Shown here one piece after another: positions 52,646 to 61,211 of a stretch of DNA of 64,000 bases; position 1 is the first letter of the stretch, and each line of letters opens with the position of its first letter. The DNA lies in contig NZ_JAQMYP010000042.1 of the NCBI RefSeq assembly GCF_028369295.1, forward strand, positions 1-64,000, written 5' to 3'. A program made the translations under genes and the position numbers. The notes beneath the pieces are model-generated. The model saw only the letters and a program-made list of their open reading frames with translations. It was not told where the DNA came from and ran no database searches. Source of the stretch: Streptomyces sp. HD. Its GTDB lineage: Bacteria; Actinomycetota; Actinomycetes; Streptomycetales; Streptomycetaceae.

Positions 52646-53464
52646 ATGAAGGACATGACGAACTCCGCAGCTCGGACGGCCAGGATGGCACAGGCGACTC
52701 AGACGACCCAGACGCCACATCAGACAGCACAGAGGACACGGACGGCGCGAGCGGCAAGGCTCGCCCTGGTCGGGGATCGCTCCCCCAACGTCGCCTCGCA
52801 CACGCGCGTGCCGCTTCTGCTGGACGCCCTCGCCGAACGCGAGCGGCTCGTCCTCGACGCCTACTGGATCCCGTCGCAGGACGCGGCGGCCGAGGACACC
52901 GTCCGCGGCTTCGACGCGGTGTGGGTGTTGCCGGGCAGCCCGTACCGCAGCGAGGCGGGTGTGCTGTCGGCGATCCGCACCGCGCGCGAGGAGGGAATCC
53001 CGTTCCTCGGCACGTGCGGCGGCTTCCAGCACGCACTCCTTGAGTACGCCCGGGACGTGTGCGGGCTGACCCGTGTCGCCCACGCCGAGAACGACCCCGG
53101 CGCCGACGACTTCCTCATCGAACCCCTGGCCTGCTCGCTCGTCGGGCACGAGGCCGTTGTCCGGATCGCGCCCGGCTCGCTCGCCCAGTCGGTCATCGGC
53201 TCGGAGCGGACCGTCGAACGGTACTTCTGCGCGTACGGCCCCTCCCGCCACCTCGACACCCTGAGCGCGCACGGGCTGCTCTTCTCCGGACACGACGAGG
53301 ACGGTCACGTACGGATCGCCGAACTGCCCGGCCACCCCTTCTTCCTGGCCACGCTCTTCCAGCCGGAGCTGTCCGGCGACGGCTCACACCCGCACCCGGT
53401 CGTCCGGGCGCTGGCGCGAGCCGCCGTCGAACACGCGGCGCGCAGGGTCGCCACGCGCGCGTGA
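52646..53464 (+). CDS. CTP-synthase-related class I glutamine amidotransferase-like protein
   Basis: A 272-aa protein resembling the glutaminase half of CTP synthase, without the synthetase half. VWVLPGSPYRSEAGVLSAI and the nucleophile elbow FLGTCGGFQHALLEYARDV (Cys124) are clear. The catalytic His-Glu pair, FHPE in CTP synthase, reads FQPE here (Gln239, Glu241), so ordinary glutaminase activity is doubtful. The first ~35 residues are a Thr/Gln/Ala-rich extension with no domain character, and several in-frame starts exist. It matches what I recall of the family called CTP synthase C-terminal region-related (seleno)protein, in which the Cys may be selenocysteine. Confidence 0.8.
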   Translation: MKDMTNSAARTARMAQATQTTQTPHQTAQRTRTARAARLALVGDRSPNVASHTRVPLLLDALAERERLVLDAYWIPSQDAAAEDTVRGFDAVWVLPGSPYRSEAGVLSAIRTAREEGIPFLGTCGGFQHALLEYARDVCGLTRVAHAENDPGADDFLIEPLACSLVGHEAVVRIAPGSLAQSVIGSERTVERYFCAYGPSRHLDTLSAHGLLFSGHDEDGHVRIAELPGHPFFLATLFQPELSGDGSHPHPVVRALARAAVEHAARRVATRA

Positions 53465-53506
53465 CGCGAGACCCGCAAGGGACGGCGCCACGCGCACGTG
53501 CGTGCC

Positions 53507-55417
53507 TCAGCCCGTGTGCCCCGCCCCGTGGCCGCCGTGTCCTCCGTGCCCGGCGCCATGGTCGAACTTCAACGCCTCCGGGGGCATGACGACGAAGGGC
53601 CGCATCATGCCCATGTCCTCGTGCTCAAGGAGGTGGCAGTGGTACATGAAGCGGCCGTAGGCGCCGTCGAACCGGCCCATGACGCGCAGCATCTGGTTGC
53701 CCGGCACCTGGAAGACGTCCTTGTACCCGAGCTCGTTGGGCGCCAGCGGGATCGAGGTGCCGGCGTCGTACCGGATCGGGCTGCGGGTGCCGCCCACCGC
53801 CGGGTCGAAGCCCGAGACGTCGTAGGCGTCCCGGCCCAGCAGCTGGAAGTCGGCCAGGTGGATGTGCATGGGGTGGACGATCGGTGCCAGGTTGAGGAAG
53901 CTCCACTGCTCGTGGCTGCCCTCGGCGATGGTGAAGCCGAGGCCGTCGTTGAACGTCCGTGCCGTGCGCCGGTAGGTCTTGGTCCTGCCGTCCGGGCCGG
54001 TGACCTGGACGACACCCTCGGTGGGGACCTGGATGTCACCCGGGTCCTCGACCTCCGTCATCTCCCAGATCTCCGGGTGACCGCCGGCGCCCTTGGTGGC
54101 GGGCGGGGTGAGCACGATCAGGCGGTGGCCGTGCTCGATGTCGTGCGTGAGCCGGCGGAAGGAGCCGGAGAGCACCTCGGGCAGTTCGAAGGTGTCCGTC
54201 TCACAGCTCTCCCCGACCCGGAACTCCATGACCGCCGGATAGCGCACGTCGCCCGCCGGGTCGGGTACGCCGGGCGGCTGGTTGCGGCCCTTGTTGACCA
54301 GCCGGAGCGTCCGGCCCGCGAGAGCGCGGAAGTCGACGAGCAGGTCGAAGCGCTCGGCCGGTGCCGCGCTCAGCGTGGGCAGCGCGCCGTCGAAGTCGAT
54401 CGGCACCGGCCGCGGCAGCAGCCCGCCGTCGCTGCCGATCTGGTGCACGATGCCCGGGACCGGGTTGTCGTCCTCGTCGACCAGGACGAGGTTGTAGATA
54501 CGCGCGTTGGACGCGTTGACCAGCCGGAAGCGGTGCCAGGCGGCGTCCACGTCGGCGTACGGCCAGATGCGGCCGTTGACCGTGGTGTACGGGCCGGTGA
54601 ACGGGATGGAGACCGGCTTGCCCGTCTCCGGGTTCTTCTCCTGGACGATCACCGTCTTGTGCAGCAGCCGCCCGTTGAGCCGGCCGTCCTCGTCGGTGTC
54701 GAGGTTGCGGTCGGCCAGCAGCAGCGGGATCTCCCGCTCACCGCAGGGCAGATGGAGGGCGTCCTCCTCCTCGTCACGGACGAGGTAGGTGCCGTACAGG
54801 CCCGCCATCACGTTCCACCGGGTGATGTTCATGGCGTGGTCGTGGTACCACCACTGCACCGCCTGGTGGTCGTTCGGATACTCCGACAGCTGGGCGTCGC
54901 CGAAGCCGACCGCGTTGTCCGCCCAGCCGTCGTTGCCGCCGCCCGTCTGGGCGCCGTGCAGATGGGTCACCGACCAGGCGGGCAGGGCGGTGACGTCCTT
55001 GTTGGGCTCGACGCCCTCACGGCCGGGCTCGGTGGAGGCCTGCGGACGGCCGTCCGTGCGCAGCGGTACCTCCACCGAAGTGACCGGGTACTCGCCGTCC
55101 CTGGGGATGCGGTTGGTCCAGGCGATGCGGACACGCTGTCCGCGCCGCACCTCGATGGTCGGGCCCGGCACCTGGCCGTCGTACCCCCACATCAGGGTCG
55201 GCGGCAGCTGCGGATGCAGTCGCACCCAGGTCGGGCGCAGGGCGATCTCGGTTTCGCGCAGAACGTCGTCGGACGCGGGGCGCAGGACGGGAGGGACGGG
55301 CAGCGGGGCCGCGTACGGCGTGAGCTCACCGGCGTCGAGCGGCCGCTCCCCCTTGTCGGCCCCCTTCGCTCCGGTCCCCGTGTCGCTGTCCGTGAGCCTC
55401 TCGATGATGTCGGTCAA
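53507..55417 (-). CDS. Multicopper oxidase, phenoxazinone synthase/CotA-like
   Basis: A ~636-aa copper oxidase that oxidises phenolic substrates with O2. All copper-site motifs are present: VTHLHGAQ, WWYHDHAMN, HPMHIHLADFQ and YHCHLLEHEDMGMM. Length and the beginning TDIIERLTD resemble phenoxazinone synthase of Streptomyces antibioticus. I propose the TTG at 55417 as start because GGGGGTG lies eight bases upstream and the protein then begins as in relatives; an in-frame GTG at 55459 would add 14 residues. The C-terminus is His/Gly-rich (HGGHGGHGAGH), perhaps for copper handling. No signal peptide is seen. Confidence 0.88.
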   Translation of the reverse strand: MTDIIERLTDSDTGTGAKGADKGERPLDAGELTPYAAPLPVPPVLRPASDDVLRETEIALRPTWVRLHPQLPPTLMWGYDGQVPGPTIEVRRGQRVRIAWTNRIPRDGEYPVTSVEVPLRTDGRPQASTEPGREGVEPNKDVTALPAWSVTHLHGAQTGGGNDGWADNAVGFGDAQLSEYPNDHQAVQWWYHDHAMNITRWNVMAGLYGTYLVRDEEEDALHLPCGEREIPLLLADRNLDTDEDGRLNGRLLHKTVIVQEKNPETGKPVSIPFTGPYTTVNGRIWPYADVDAAWHRFRLVNASNARIYNLVLVDEDDNPVPGIVHQIGSDGGLLPRPVPIDFDGALPTLSAAPAERFDLLVDFRALAGRTLRLVNKGRNQPPGVPDPAGDVRYPAVMEFRVGESCETDTFELPEVLSGSFRRLTHDIEHGHRLIVLTPPATKGAGGHPEIWEMTEVEDPGDIQVPTEGVVQVTGPDGRTKTYRRTARTFNDGLGFTIAEGSHEQWSFLNLAPIVHPMHIHLADFQLLGRDAYDVSGFDPAVGGTRSPIRYDAGTSIPLAPNELGYKDVFQVPGNQMLRVMGRFDGAYGRFMYHCHLLEHEDMGMMRPFVVMPPEALKFDHGAGHGGHGGHGAGHTG

Positions 55418-55501
55418 GGTCGAACACCCCCGTGTGTTCTCGTTGTCTGTTCCCCTCACCCCAGAAGACTCGCGGCGCCCCGCCCAAGTTCCCTGAATAT
55501 C

Positions 55502-55530
55502 CCGTTCCGCACGAAAAGTTTCGGAAACGG
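55502..55530. promoter_or_regulatory. Imperfect inverted repeat upstream of the multicopper oxidase
   Basis: CCGTTCCG and CGGAAACGG flank an AT-richer core (CACGAAAAGTTT), 85 bases before the proposed TTG start. The local A/T content is high for this genome, so it likely marks the promoter region. A metal-responsive regulator site is possible but unproven. Confidence 0.35.
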
Positions 55531-55587
55531 CATCCGGAGGCGGGAAGTCCGTTGTCAGTGGCGGCTGTTACGTACTGCGACGGCGGT

Positions 55588-55630
55588 GCGAGCTCTCGGA
55601 GAACGTCGCGAACGGCGTACGAGAGCTCGC
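55588..55630 (-). terminator. Hairpin 3' of the geosmin synthase gene
   Basis: GCGAGCTCTCG (55588-55598) and CGAGAGCTCGC (55620-55630) form a perfect 11-bp stem with a 21-base loop, beginning 29 bases beyond the end of geoA on the minus strand. It separates geoA from the multicopper oxidase gene. The long loop is unusual for a simple terminator; an attenuator or RNA-stability role is possible. Confidence 0.6.
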
Positions 55631-55659
55631 CGAGAAGGCCGCGGCGGGCGTGCGGGAGG

Positions 55660-57819
55660 TCAGCTGAGAACGGGTACGGCCGACGGGCGGTCCGGTAGGA
55701 AGCCGTGGGCGCGGCGGGCCAGGAAGTCGGGCTTGTAACGGTCCACCGACCGGTGCCAGTTCAGGATGCTTGCCATGTAGTTCCGCAGGTCGGCCACGTA
55801 GTCCCCCATGGCCTTGCGAGCCTCGTCCGAGAGGCCGAAGTCCTCGTACACGACGGGCAGTTCGTGCGCAGCCACGTGCTCGAACTGGCGCATGCGCTGG
55901 GTCATCAGGTCATGGACGACTCCGAGTGCGGTGGGGTAGTCGACGCCGAAGAAGTTCTGCACGACGAGGATGGCGTTGTGGATCTCGCCCTCGTACTCGA
56001 TCTCCTTCTGGTAGGAGAACACGTCGTTGATGAGCATCGAGTAGTCGACGGCGGCGTTCTCCAGGGAGCGCACGGGCCCGCTGCGGTAGACCTCGGGCGG
56101 GACGGCGGGGCCGCAGCCCATCCGGCACAGGTTGAGCGTGAGGTCGGCGCCGAAGGTGGCGCGCCGCATCTCCAGGTAGTCGACCGGGTCCGGGATGCGG
56201 TTCTGGAGCTGGTTGGCCAGCTCCCACACCCAGCTCTCCGTCATGGCGTTGACCGCTTCCTTCAGGGAGCGTCGCTGGGCCGGTGTCATCTCGGCCGTCG
56301 TGCGCGTCCAGAGGTCGACGAGGCCGCACTCCATGCCGCCCAGCGGAGAGACGGCCACCTCTCCGTCGAGCGGCATGCAGTCCGACAGGCGCCGGGTCGT
56401 CAGACGTGCGGCGGCCAGGTCGCGGCGGTGGCCGAAGACCAGCGGGTAGTAGTCGTCGGCATACGTGCCCCAGGCGAGCCACTGCGCACTGAGGTCGAGT
56501 GCTTCGGGCGTGGCGTCCGGGTCGAGGCCGGCGGAGCACAGCGCAAGGTCGTAGGCGGCGAGTTTGTCCTCGTCCCAGACACCCTCCCGGAGCATGCCCA
56601 TGCGGTGCATCCACTCGGTGAGGTGGGTGCGGGCGTCGGCGAGGTGCGGGCTGAGCTCCACCCGGAACGGCATGTAGAAGTCGGGCAGCCGGGACGGGCC
56701 GACCTTCTGGAAGGGCATGTGCGTGTACGCACGGAGGCGTTCGGCGCCGGCCGCGGCGAGCAGCGCACCGACGTCGGCCGCGGAAGTGCCGGGCCCGGTG
56801 GGTACCTGCCACGGCGCGGAAGTCCGCGCACGTTCGTTCATGTACCGGCTGGAGCGCATGTGCCACTCGTGGCCGCCGGACTGCCAGTCCTGCAGCCCCT
56901 GGGTGTACGCCGCGACCGCCGCGACCTCCTGCGGGGTGAGGCCCTTGTCCAGAGCCAGGGCAGGGACTTCGGTGAGGGCGGTGTGCTCGAACTGGTGGAG
57001 CCGGGAGGTGAGGACGTCGTTGACAGTGTCGGCGGCCTGCTGGGTGGTGCAGTCGAAGAAGGTCTCCAGGACCAGGACGCCGTTGCTGAGTTCGCCCTCG
57101 TCCTCGACCTCGCGCTGGTAGGAGAACAGGTCGTTGCGCAGGTGCACGGCGTCCGAGAAGGTCTCCATCAGAACCCTGAGCGGCCTCGACTCGGCGACGG
57201 ACGCGGGCACTTCGGCCGTCGCGTACTCGACCAGGCCCGACGACCAGGGGGCACCGCCCACCTTGCGGCGCATCTCGATGTACTCGACGGGGTTGGCGAT
57301 GCGCCCCTCGTTGATGTTGGACAGTTCCCAGAGCGACTCGTTGAGCAGGTGTTCGGTGGCGACCGCGAACCGGCGGCGCCAGTCGGCCGACATCGAGGGC
57401 ACCGTGCGGGTCCACAGGTCGGCGAGCCCCGCCTCGACCGGGTTCTGCGGCTCGGGCATCGGGGTCGACAGGTCCATCGGCATGAACATCGGGAGCCGGT
57501 CCAGATAGGCCTTGCCGCCGACGCGGTCCTGGGTGCGCTTGAAGATCTCCAGGAAGTGGTCGTCGAAGAAGAACACCCACACGTACCAGTCGGTGATGAG
57601 GGAGAGGGCTTCGGCGTCGCATTCGGGGTGGGTGTAGGCGCAGAGCAGACCGTAGTCGTGCGCGTCCAGGTCGGCCTGCTCCCAGATCCCGGACCCCTCC
57701 AGCATGCCCATCTCGCGTGCCCACTCGGTCGAATGGGCACGCGCCTCGTCGACGTGCGGGTTCAGCCGCGCGGGATACGGCATGTAGAAGTGCGGGAGTT
57801 CGAAGGGCTGCTGCGTCAT
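55660..57819 (-). CDS. geoA: Geosmin synthase (germacradienol/geosmin bifunctional terpene cyclase)
   Basis: A 719-aa two-domain sesquiterpene cyclase making the earthy odour compound geosmin from farnesyl diphosphate. The N-terminal domain forms germacradienol; its metal motif DDHFLE is at 86-91, with the second motif NDLFSYQRE. The C-terminal domain, starting near LPDFYMPFRVELSPH, converts germacradienol to geosmin with loss of acetone. Its motifs are DDYYP and NDVFSYQKE. The sequence is nearly collinear with the S. coelicolor enzyme as I remember it. A single gene suffices for geosmin. The gene is divergent from the EEP-family gene. Confidence 0.96.
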   Translation of the reverse strand: MTQQPFELPHFYMPYPARLNPHVDEARAHSTEWAREMGMLEGSGIWEQADLDAHDYGLLCAYTHPECDAEALSLITDWYVWVFFFDDHFLEIFKRTQDRVGGKAYLDRLPMFMPMDLSTPMPEPQNPVEAGLADLWTRTVPSMSADWRRRFAVATEHLLNESLWELSNINEGRIANPVEYIEMRRKVGGAPWSSGLVEYATAEVPASVAESRPLRVLMETFSDAVHLRNDLFSYQREVEDEGELSNGVLVLETFFDCTTQQAADTVNDVLTSRLHQFEHTALTEVPALALDKGLTPQEVAAVAAYTQGLQDWQSGGHEWHMRSSRYMNERARTSAPWQVPTGPGTSAADVGALLAAAGAERLRAYTHMPFQKVGPSRLPDFYMPFRVELSPHLADARTHLTEWMHRMGMLREGVWDEDKLAAYDLALCSAGLDPDATPEALDLSAQWLAWGTYADDYYPLVFGHRRDLAAARLTTRRLSDCMPLDGEVAVSPLGGMECGLVDLWTRTTAEMTPAQRRSLKEAVNAMTESWVWELANQLQNRIPDPVDYLEMRRATFGADLTLNLCRMGCGPAVPPEVYRSGPVRSLENAAVDYSMLINDVFSYQKEIEYEGEIHNAILVVQNFFGVDYPTALGVVHDLMTQRMRQFEHVAAHELPVVYEDFGLSDEARKAMGDYVADLRNYMASILNWHRSVDRYKPDFLARRAHGFLPDRPSAVPVLS

Positions 57820-57989
57820 GGCCCGGCCCTACCCCCGGGTCCCGAGGGGCATCCGCCGCGCGGGACATGATCACACCATCGCGTGAATCAAGGGTGAATC
57901 CGGGAGTTCTCGCCGTGCCTTGTGGCGTTCATCTCTACGCGCGCAGACTTCTCGCACCTCATGTGTCCCCCTCCCACACCGGAGTCGCG

Positions 57990-59231
57990 ATGACCCACAC
58001 CGGATCCCTCTCCCGCCGCACGGCGCTCGCCTCCCTCGCCGGGGCTGCGCTGGCCACGACCGCGGCGTTCCCGGCCGCGGCGGCCGAGCGGCACGGCCGC
58101 CGGTCCGTGCGGTTCGCCACTTTCAACGCCTCCTTGAACCGAGCCACCCAGGGCGCGCTGATCACCGACCTGTCCACACCGGACAACGCCCAGGCGCGCA
58201 ACGCCGCGGAGACCATCCAGCGGGTCGACCCGGACGTCCTGCTGATCAACGAGTTCGACCACGACGAGCAGGGCACGGCGGTCCGTCTCTTCCTGCGCAA
58301 CTACCTGTCCGTGGGCCACAACGGGGCGAAACCGATCCGCTTCCCGTACCACTACACCGGCCCCGTCAACACGGGTGTCGCCACCGGCATGGACCTCGAC
58401 GGGAAGAACGGCGCCGTCACGACCCCCGGTTCGGACGCGTACGGGCAGGACGCGTACGGCTACGGCTGGTTCCCGGGGCAGTACGGCATGGTCGTACTGT
58501 CGAAGTTCCCGATCGACACACGCGCGGTGCGGACCTTCCAGCGCTTCCTGTGGAAGGACATGCCCAGCCACGTCATGCCGCCGGGCTACTACAGCGACGA
58601 GGCCCGCGCGATCCTCCGGCTGTCGTCGAAGAGCCACTGGGACGTGCCGGTGTGCATCGGGCACTCCACCGTGCACTTCCTTGTCTCGCACCCGACGCCG
58701 CCCACCTTCGACGGCACCGAGGACCGCAACGGACGCCGCAACCACGACGAGATCCGCCTGTGGGCCGACTACGTCGGCGGGCGCCGGCGCAGCTCCTACC
58801 TCTACGACGACAAGGGCGTGTGCGGTGGGCTGCGGCCCGGGGCACGGTTCGTGATCGCGGGCGACAACAACGCCGACCCGTACGACGGCGACAGCTACGA
58901 CCACGCCATCCGGCAATTGCTCGACCACCCGGCGGTGCACCTCCCGGCCACTCCCCCGGCGAGCGCGGGCGGCGTGGAGGCCGCGAAGCTCCAGGGCGGC
59001 GCGAACGCCTCGCACACCGGCAACCCGGCGTACGACACCTCCGACTTCGGCGACACCTCTCCCGGCAATCTGCGCGTCGACTACGTCCTGCCGTCCAGGG
59101 GCCTGATACCGGCCACCAACGGCGTCTTCTGGCCGACGTCCGACGACCCGCTGTACCGGCTGGTGGGGGACGGCAGGACGGTGCCGACGTCCGACCACCG
59201 GCTGGTGTGGCAGGACGTGCGCCTGGGCTGA
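57990..59231 (+). CDS. Tat-exported endonuclease/exonuclease/phosphatase-family protein
   Basis: A 413-aa secreted protein. The N-terminus has a twin-arginine signal, LSRRTALASLAGAALA. The mature domain is an EEP fold: VRFATFNASLNR, VDPDVLLINEFDHDEQG (metal-binding Glu), QYGMVVLSKFPID, VIAGDNNADPYDG and TSDHRLVWQDV with the terminal His. Substrate could be extracellular nucleic acid or a phospho-compound. ATG 57990 has GGAG (57981-57984) just upstream. Confidence 0.88.
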   Translation: MTHTGSLSRRTALASLAGAALATTAAFPAAAAERHGRRSVRFATFNASLNRATQGALITDLSTPDNAQARNAAETIQRVDPDVLLINEFDHDEQGTAVRLFLRNYLSVGHNGAKPIRFPYHYTGPVNTGVATGMDLDGKNGAVTTPGSDAYGQDAYGYGWFPGQYGMVVLSKFPIDTRAVRTFQRFLWKDMPSHVMPPGYYSDEARAILRLSSKSHWDVPVCIGHSTVHFLVSHPTPPTFDGTEDRNGRRNHDEIRLWADYVGGRRRSSYLYDDKGVCGGLRPGARFVIAGDNNADPYDGDSYDHAIRQLLDHPAVHLPATPPASAGGVEAAKLQGGANASHTGNPAYDTSDFGDTSPGNLRVDYVLPSRGLIPATNGVFWPTSDDPLYRLVGDGRTVPTSDHRLVWQDVRLG

Positions 59232-59260
59232 GCGGCGGAGGGCGAACGCGGGCGGGCCGA

Positions 59261-60010
59261 CTACCGGTTGCGCACCGCCCGCCCCACCTCCGACCTCAGT
59301 GCGACGAACTCCGCCAGGCCCCGGGTCCTGATCTGGTCCCGGGTGCCGGGGAGTCGGACGGGCAGGTCCAGGACGACCTTGGCGCCGGGCCCCGGGGAGA
59401 GGACGACCACACGGTCGCCCAGGTAGACGCTCTCGTCGATGTCGTGGGTGACGAAGACGATCGTGGCGCCGTCCGTGCGGTGGACCTCCAGGAGGAGGTC
59501 CTCCAGGTCCTCGCGGGTCTGGGCGTCCAGGGAGCCGAAGGGTTCGTCCATGAGGAGCAGGGAGGGGCGGCAGACCAGGGCGCGGGCGATCGCCACCCGT
59601 TGCTGCATGCCGCCCGAGAGCTGCCAGGGGTGGCGCCGGGCCGTGTCGGTGAGGCCGACCCGGGCCAGGATGCGGTCGGCCTCGGCCCGGCGTTCCGCTC
59701 TCGGCAGGTCCCTGCGGCGCAGCGGCAGCGCCACGTTCTCGCGGACCGTGAGCCAGGGGTAGAGGGAGCGGGCGTAGTCCTGGAAGACCACGGCCAGGTT
59801 GTCGGGGACGCCCCGCACGGGTGTGCCGTCCAGCGTGATCGTGCCGTCGTACGTGGGAAGCAGGCCCGCGACGGTGCGCAGCAGTGTCGACTTGCCGCAG
59901 CCGGACGGGCCGACGACGCACAGGAGTTGGCCGTCCGGCACGGTGAGGGTGATGTCGTGCAGTACCTGGTGGTCGCCGTAGTGCTGACCGACCGTGTCTA
60001 GGCGGAGCAT
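59261..60010 (-). CDS. ABC transporter ATP-binding protein (NitT/TauT type)
   Basis: A 249-aa nucleotide-binding subunit with Walker A GPSGCGKST, signature LSGGMQQRVAIARAL, Walker B LLLMDEPFGSLD and H-loop VFVTHDIDESV. It is the last gene of an importer operon transcribed receptor, permease, permease, ATPase. It is similar in type to the sulfonate ATPase at 1407-2195 but not identical in detail. Confidence 0.9.
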   Translation of the reverse strand: MLRLDTVGQHYGDHQVLHDITLTVPDGQLLCVVGPSGCGKSTLLRTVAGLLPTYDGTITLDGTPVRGVPDNLAVVFQDYARSLYPWLTVRENVALPLRRRDLPRAERRAEADRILARVGLTDTARRHPWQLSGGMQQRVAIARALVCRPSLLLMDEPFGSLDAQTREDLEDLLLEVHRTDGATIVFVTHDIDESVYLGDRVVVLSPGPGAKVVLDLPVRLPGTRDQIRTRGLAEFVALRSEVGRAVRNR

Positions 60011-60059
60011 GCGTGTCCCTGGGCGGAGGAGGCGGGGGGCGTGGGGGGTGGCGTGAAGG

Positions 60060-60893
60060 TCATACGGTCGTCGCCCTCCCCTTCCCGACCAGCCGCCTCT
60101 CGACCGCGAGCAGGCCGGTGTTGAGGAGGTACCCGAAGGCGCCGAGCAGGGCGAGTGCCGCCCAGACGGTGAGCAGGTCGGAGCGGGACTGGGCGTCGGT
60201 GAGGGTGAAGCCGATGCCGTTCGCGGTGCCCGGCAGCAGTTCCGAGAACACCATGAGGATGAGGGAGAGCGAGAGGCTCAGGCGCAGGCCGGCGAAGATG
60301 CGGGGCAGCGCGGAGGGCAGGATGAGGAAGCGAAGCCGTTCGGCCGGGGTGAGGCGCAGCACTGCGGCGACCTCCAGGCGCAGCGGGTCGGTGTTGCGGG
60401 CGCCTTCCGCCGTGTTGATCAGCACCGGCCAGACGGCGCTGAAGACGATCGACGCGATCTGCATCGGCGTACCGAAGTCGAAGATCACGACGAAGACGGG
60501 GACCAGGGCGGGCGGCGGGACGCTGCGGGCGAACTGCAGAACCGGGTTGCACAGGGCGTACGCGCGCCGCGAACGGCCGACCGCGACACCGAGGGCGATC
60601 CCGGCGACGGCGGCGAGCGCGAACCCGGCGGCCATCCGGCCGAGGCTGGGCAGCACGTCGGCGACGGCGGCGTCGGTGAGGAAGCCGTGCCGGACGGGCC
60701 CCGAGAACCACAGGTCACGGGCGTGCCGCGCGATCTCCGCGGGCGGTGGGAAGTAGACGCTGCCGTGGGTTCGGGCGACCAACTGCCAGACGGCGACGGC
60801 GAGGACGAGGACGGTCCAGCGGAGCAGAGCGTGACGTACGGGAGCGGGAGCGGGGGCGAGGGTGCGGCGCAGTGCGGCGCGGGACTGGTTCAT
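60060..60893 (-). CDS. ABC transporter permease (NitT/TauT type), second
   Basis: A 277-aa permease with about six TM segments, starting LLRWTVLVLAVAVWQLVAR. The EAA-type loop is RLEVAAVLRLTPAERLRFLI. ATG 60893 is preceded on this strand by GCGAGGTGC. It lies 318 bases downstream of the other permease gene across a repeat-rich gap. Two different permeases in one operon suggest a heterodimeric channel, as in thiamine- or riboflavin-precursor importers. Confidence 0.88.
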   Translation of the reverse strand: MNQSRAALRRTLAPAPAPVRHALLRWTVLVLAVAVWQLVARTHGSVYFPPPAEIARHARDLWFSGPVRHGFLTDAAVADVLPSLGRMAAGFALAAVAGIALGVAVGRSRRAYALCNPVLQFARSVPPPALVPVFVVIFDFGTPMQIASIVFSAVWPVLINTAEGARNTDPLRLEVAAVLRLTPAERLRFLILPSALPRIFAGLRLSLSLSLILMVFSELLPGTANGIGFTLTDAQSRSDLLTVWAALALLGAFGYLLNTGLLAVERRLVGKGRATTV

Positions 60894-60918
60894 CAGCGCA
60901 CCTCGCAGGGTGAGGCGC

Positions 60919-60990
60919 GGAGCTTGGGTCGGCCGCATGAGAGGAGCTTGGGGCGGCCGGATGAGAGGAGCTTGGGGCGGTCGTACGCAC
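60919..60990. repeat. Three copies of a 24-bp tandem repeat
   Basis: GGAGCTTGGGTCGGCCGCAT, GGAGCTTGGGGCGGCCGGAT and GGAGCTTGGGGCGGTCGTAC start at 60919, 60943 and 60967, exactly 24 bases apart, with few mismatches. They lie just before the second permease gene. Confidence 0.85.
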
Positions 60991-61148
60991 GACCGGCACC
61001 GCTCTGCCCGGCAGCCGTCGATGGCGTCACCCGCGCGGCAGGACGACGGCCCACCCGCACCTCGGCCGCCACGGACCGGTCACCCCGCGCACCCCCGTCA
61101 AACAACCCGCCCCACACCGAACGCCACGCCCCCGCCACCTCTCCCTCG

Positions 61149-61202
61149 CCCGCACCCGCACCCGCACCCGCACCCGCACCCGCACCCGCACCCGCACCCG
61201 CA
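61149..61202. repeat. (CCCGCA)9 hexanucleotide repeat
   Basis: Nine exact copies of the hexamer CCCGCA, ending nine bases before the stop of the first permease gene. A microsatellite of this length is prone to slippage. It is not inside a credible coding frame. Confidence 0.92.
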
Positions 61203-61211
61203 CAATTCAAC

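Larger units (their letters stand above)
60894..61211. other. 318-base repeat-rich gap inside the ABC operon
   Basis: Between two permease genes of the same operon. It contains three 24-bp repeats (60919-60990) and nine hexamer repeats (61149-61202). No gene is credible. Such a long gap within an operon is unusual and may separate two transcription units. Confidence 0.6.
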
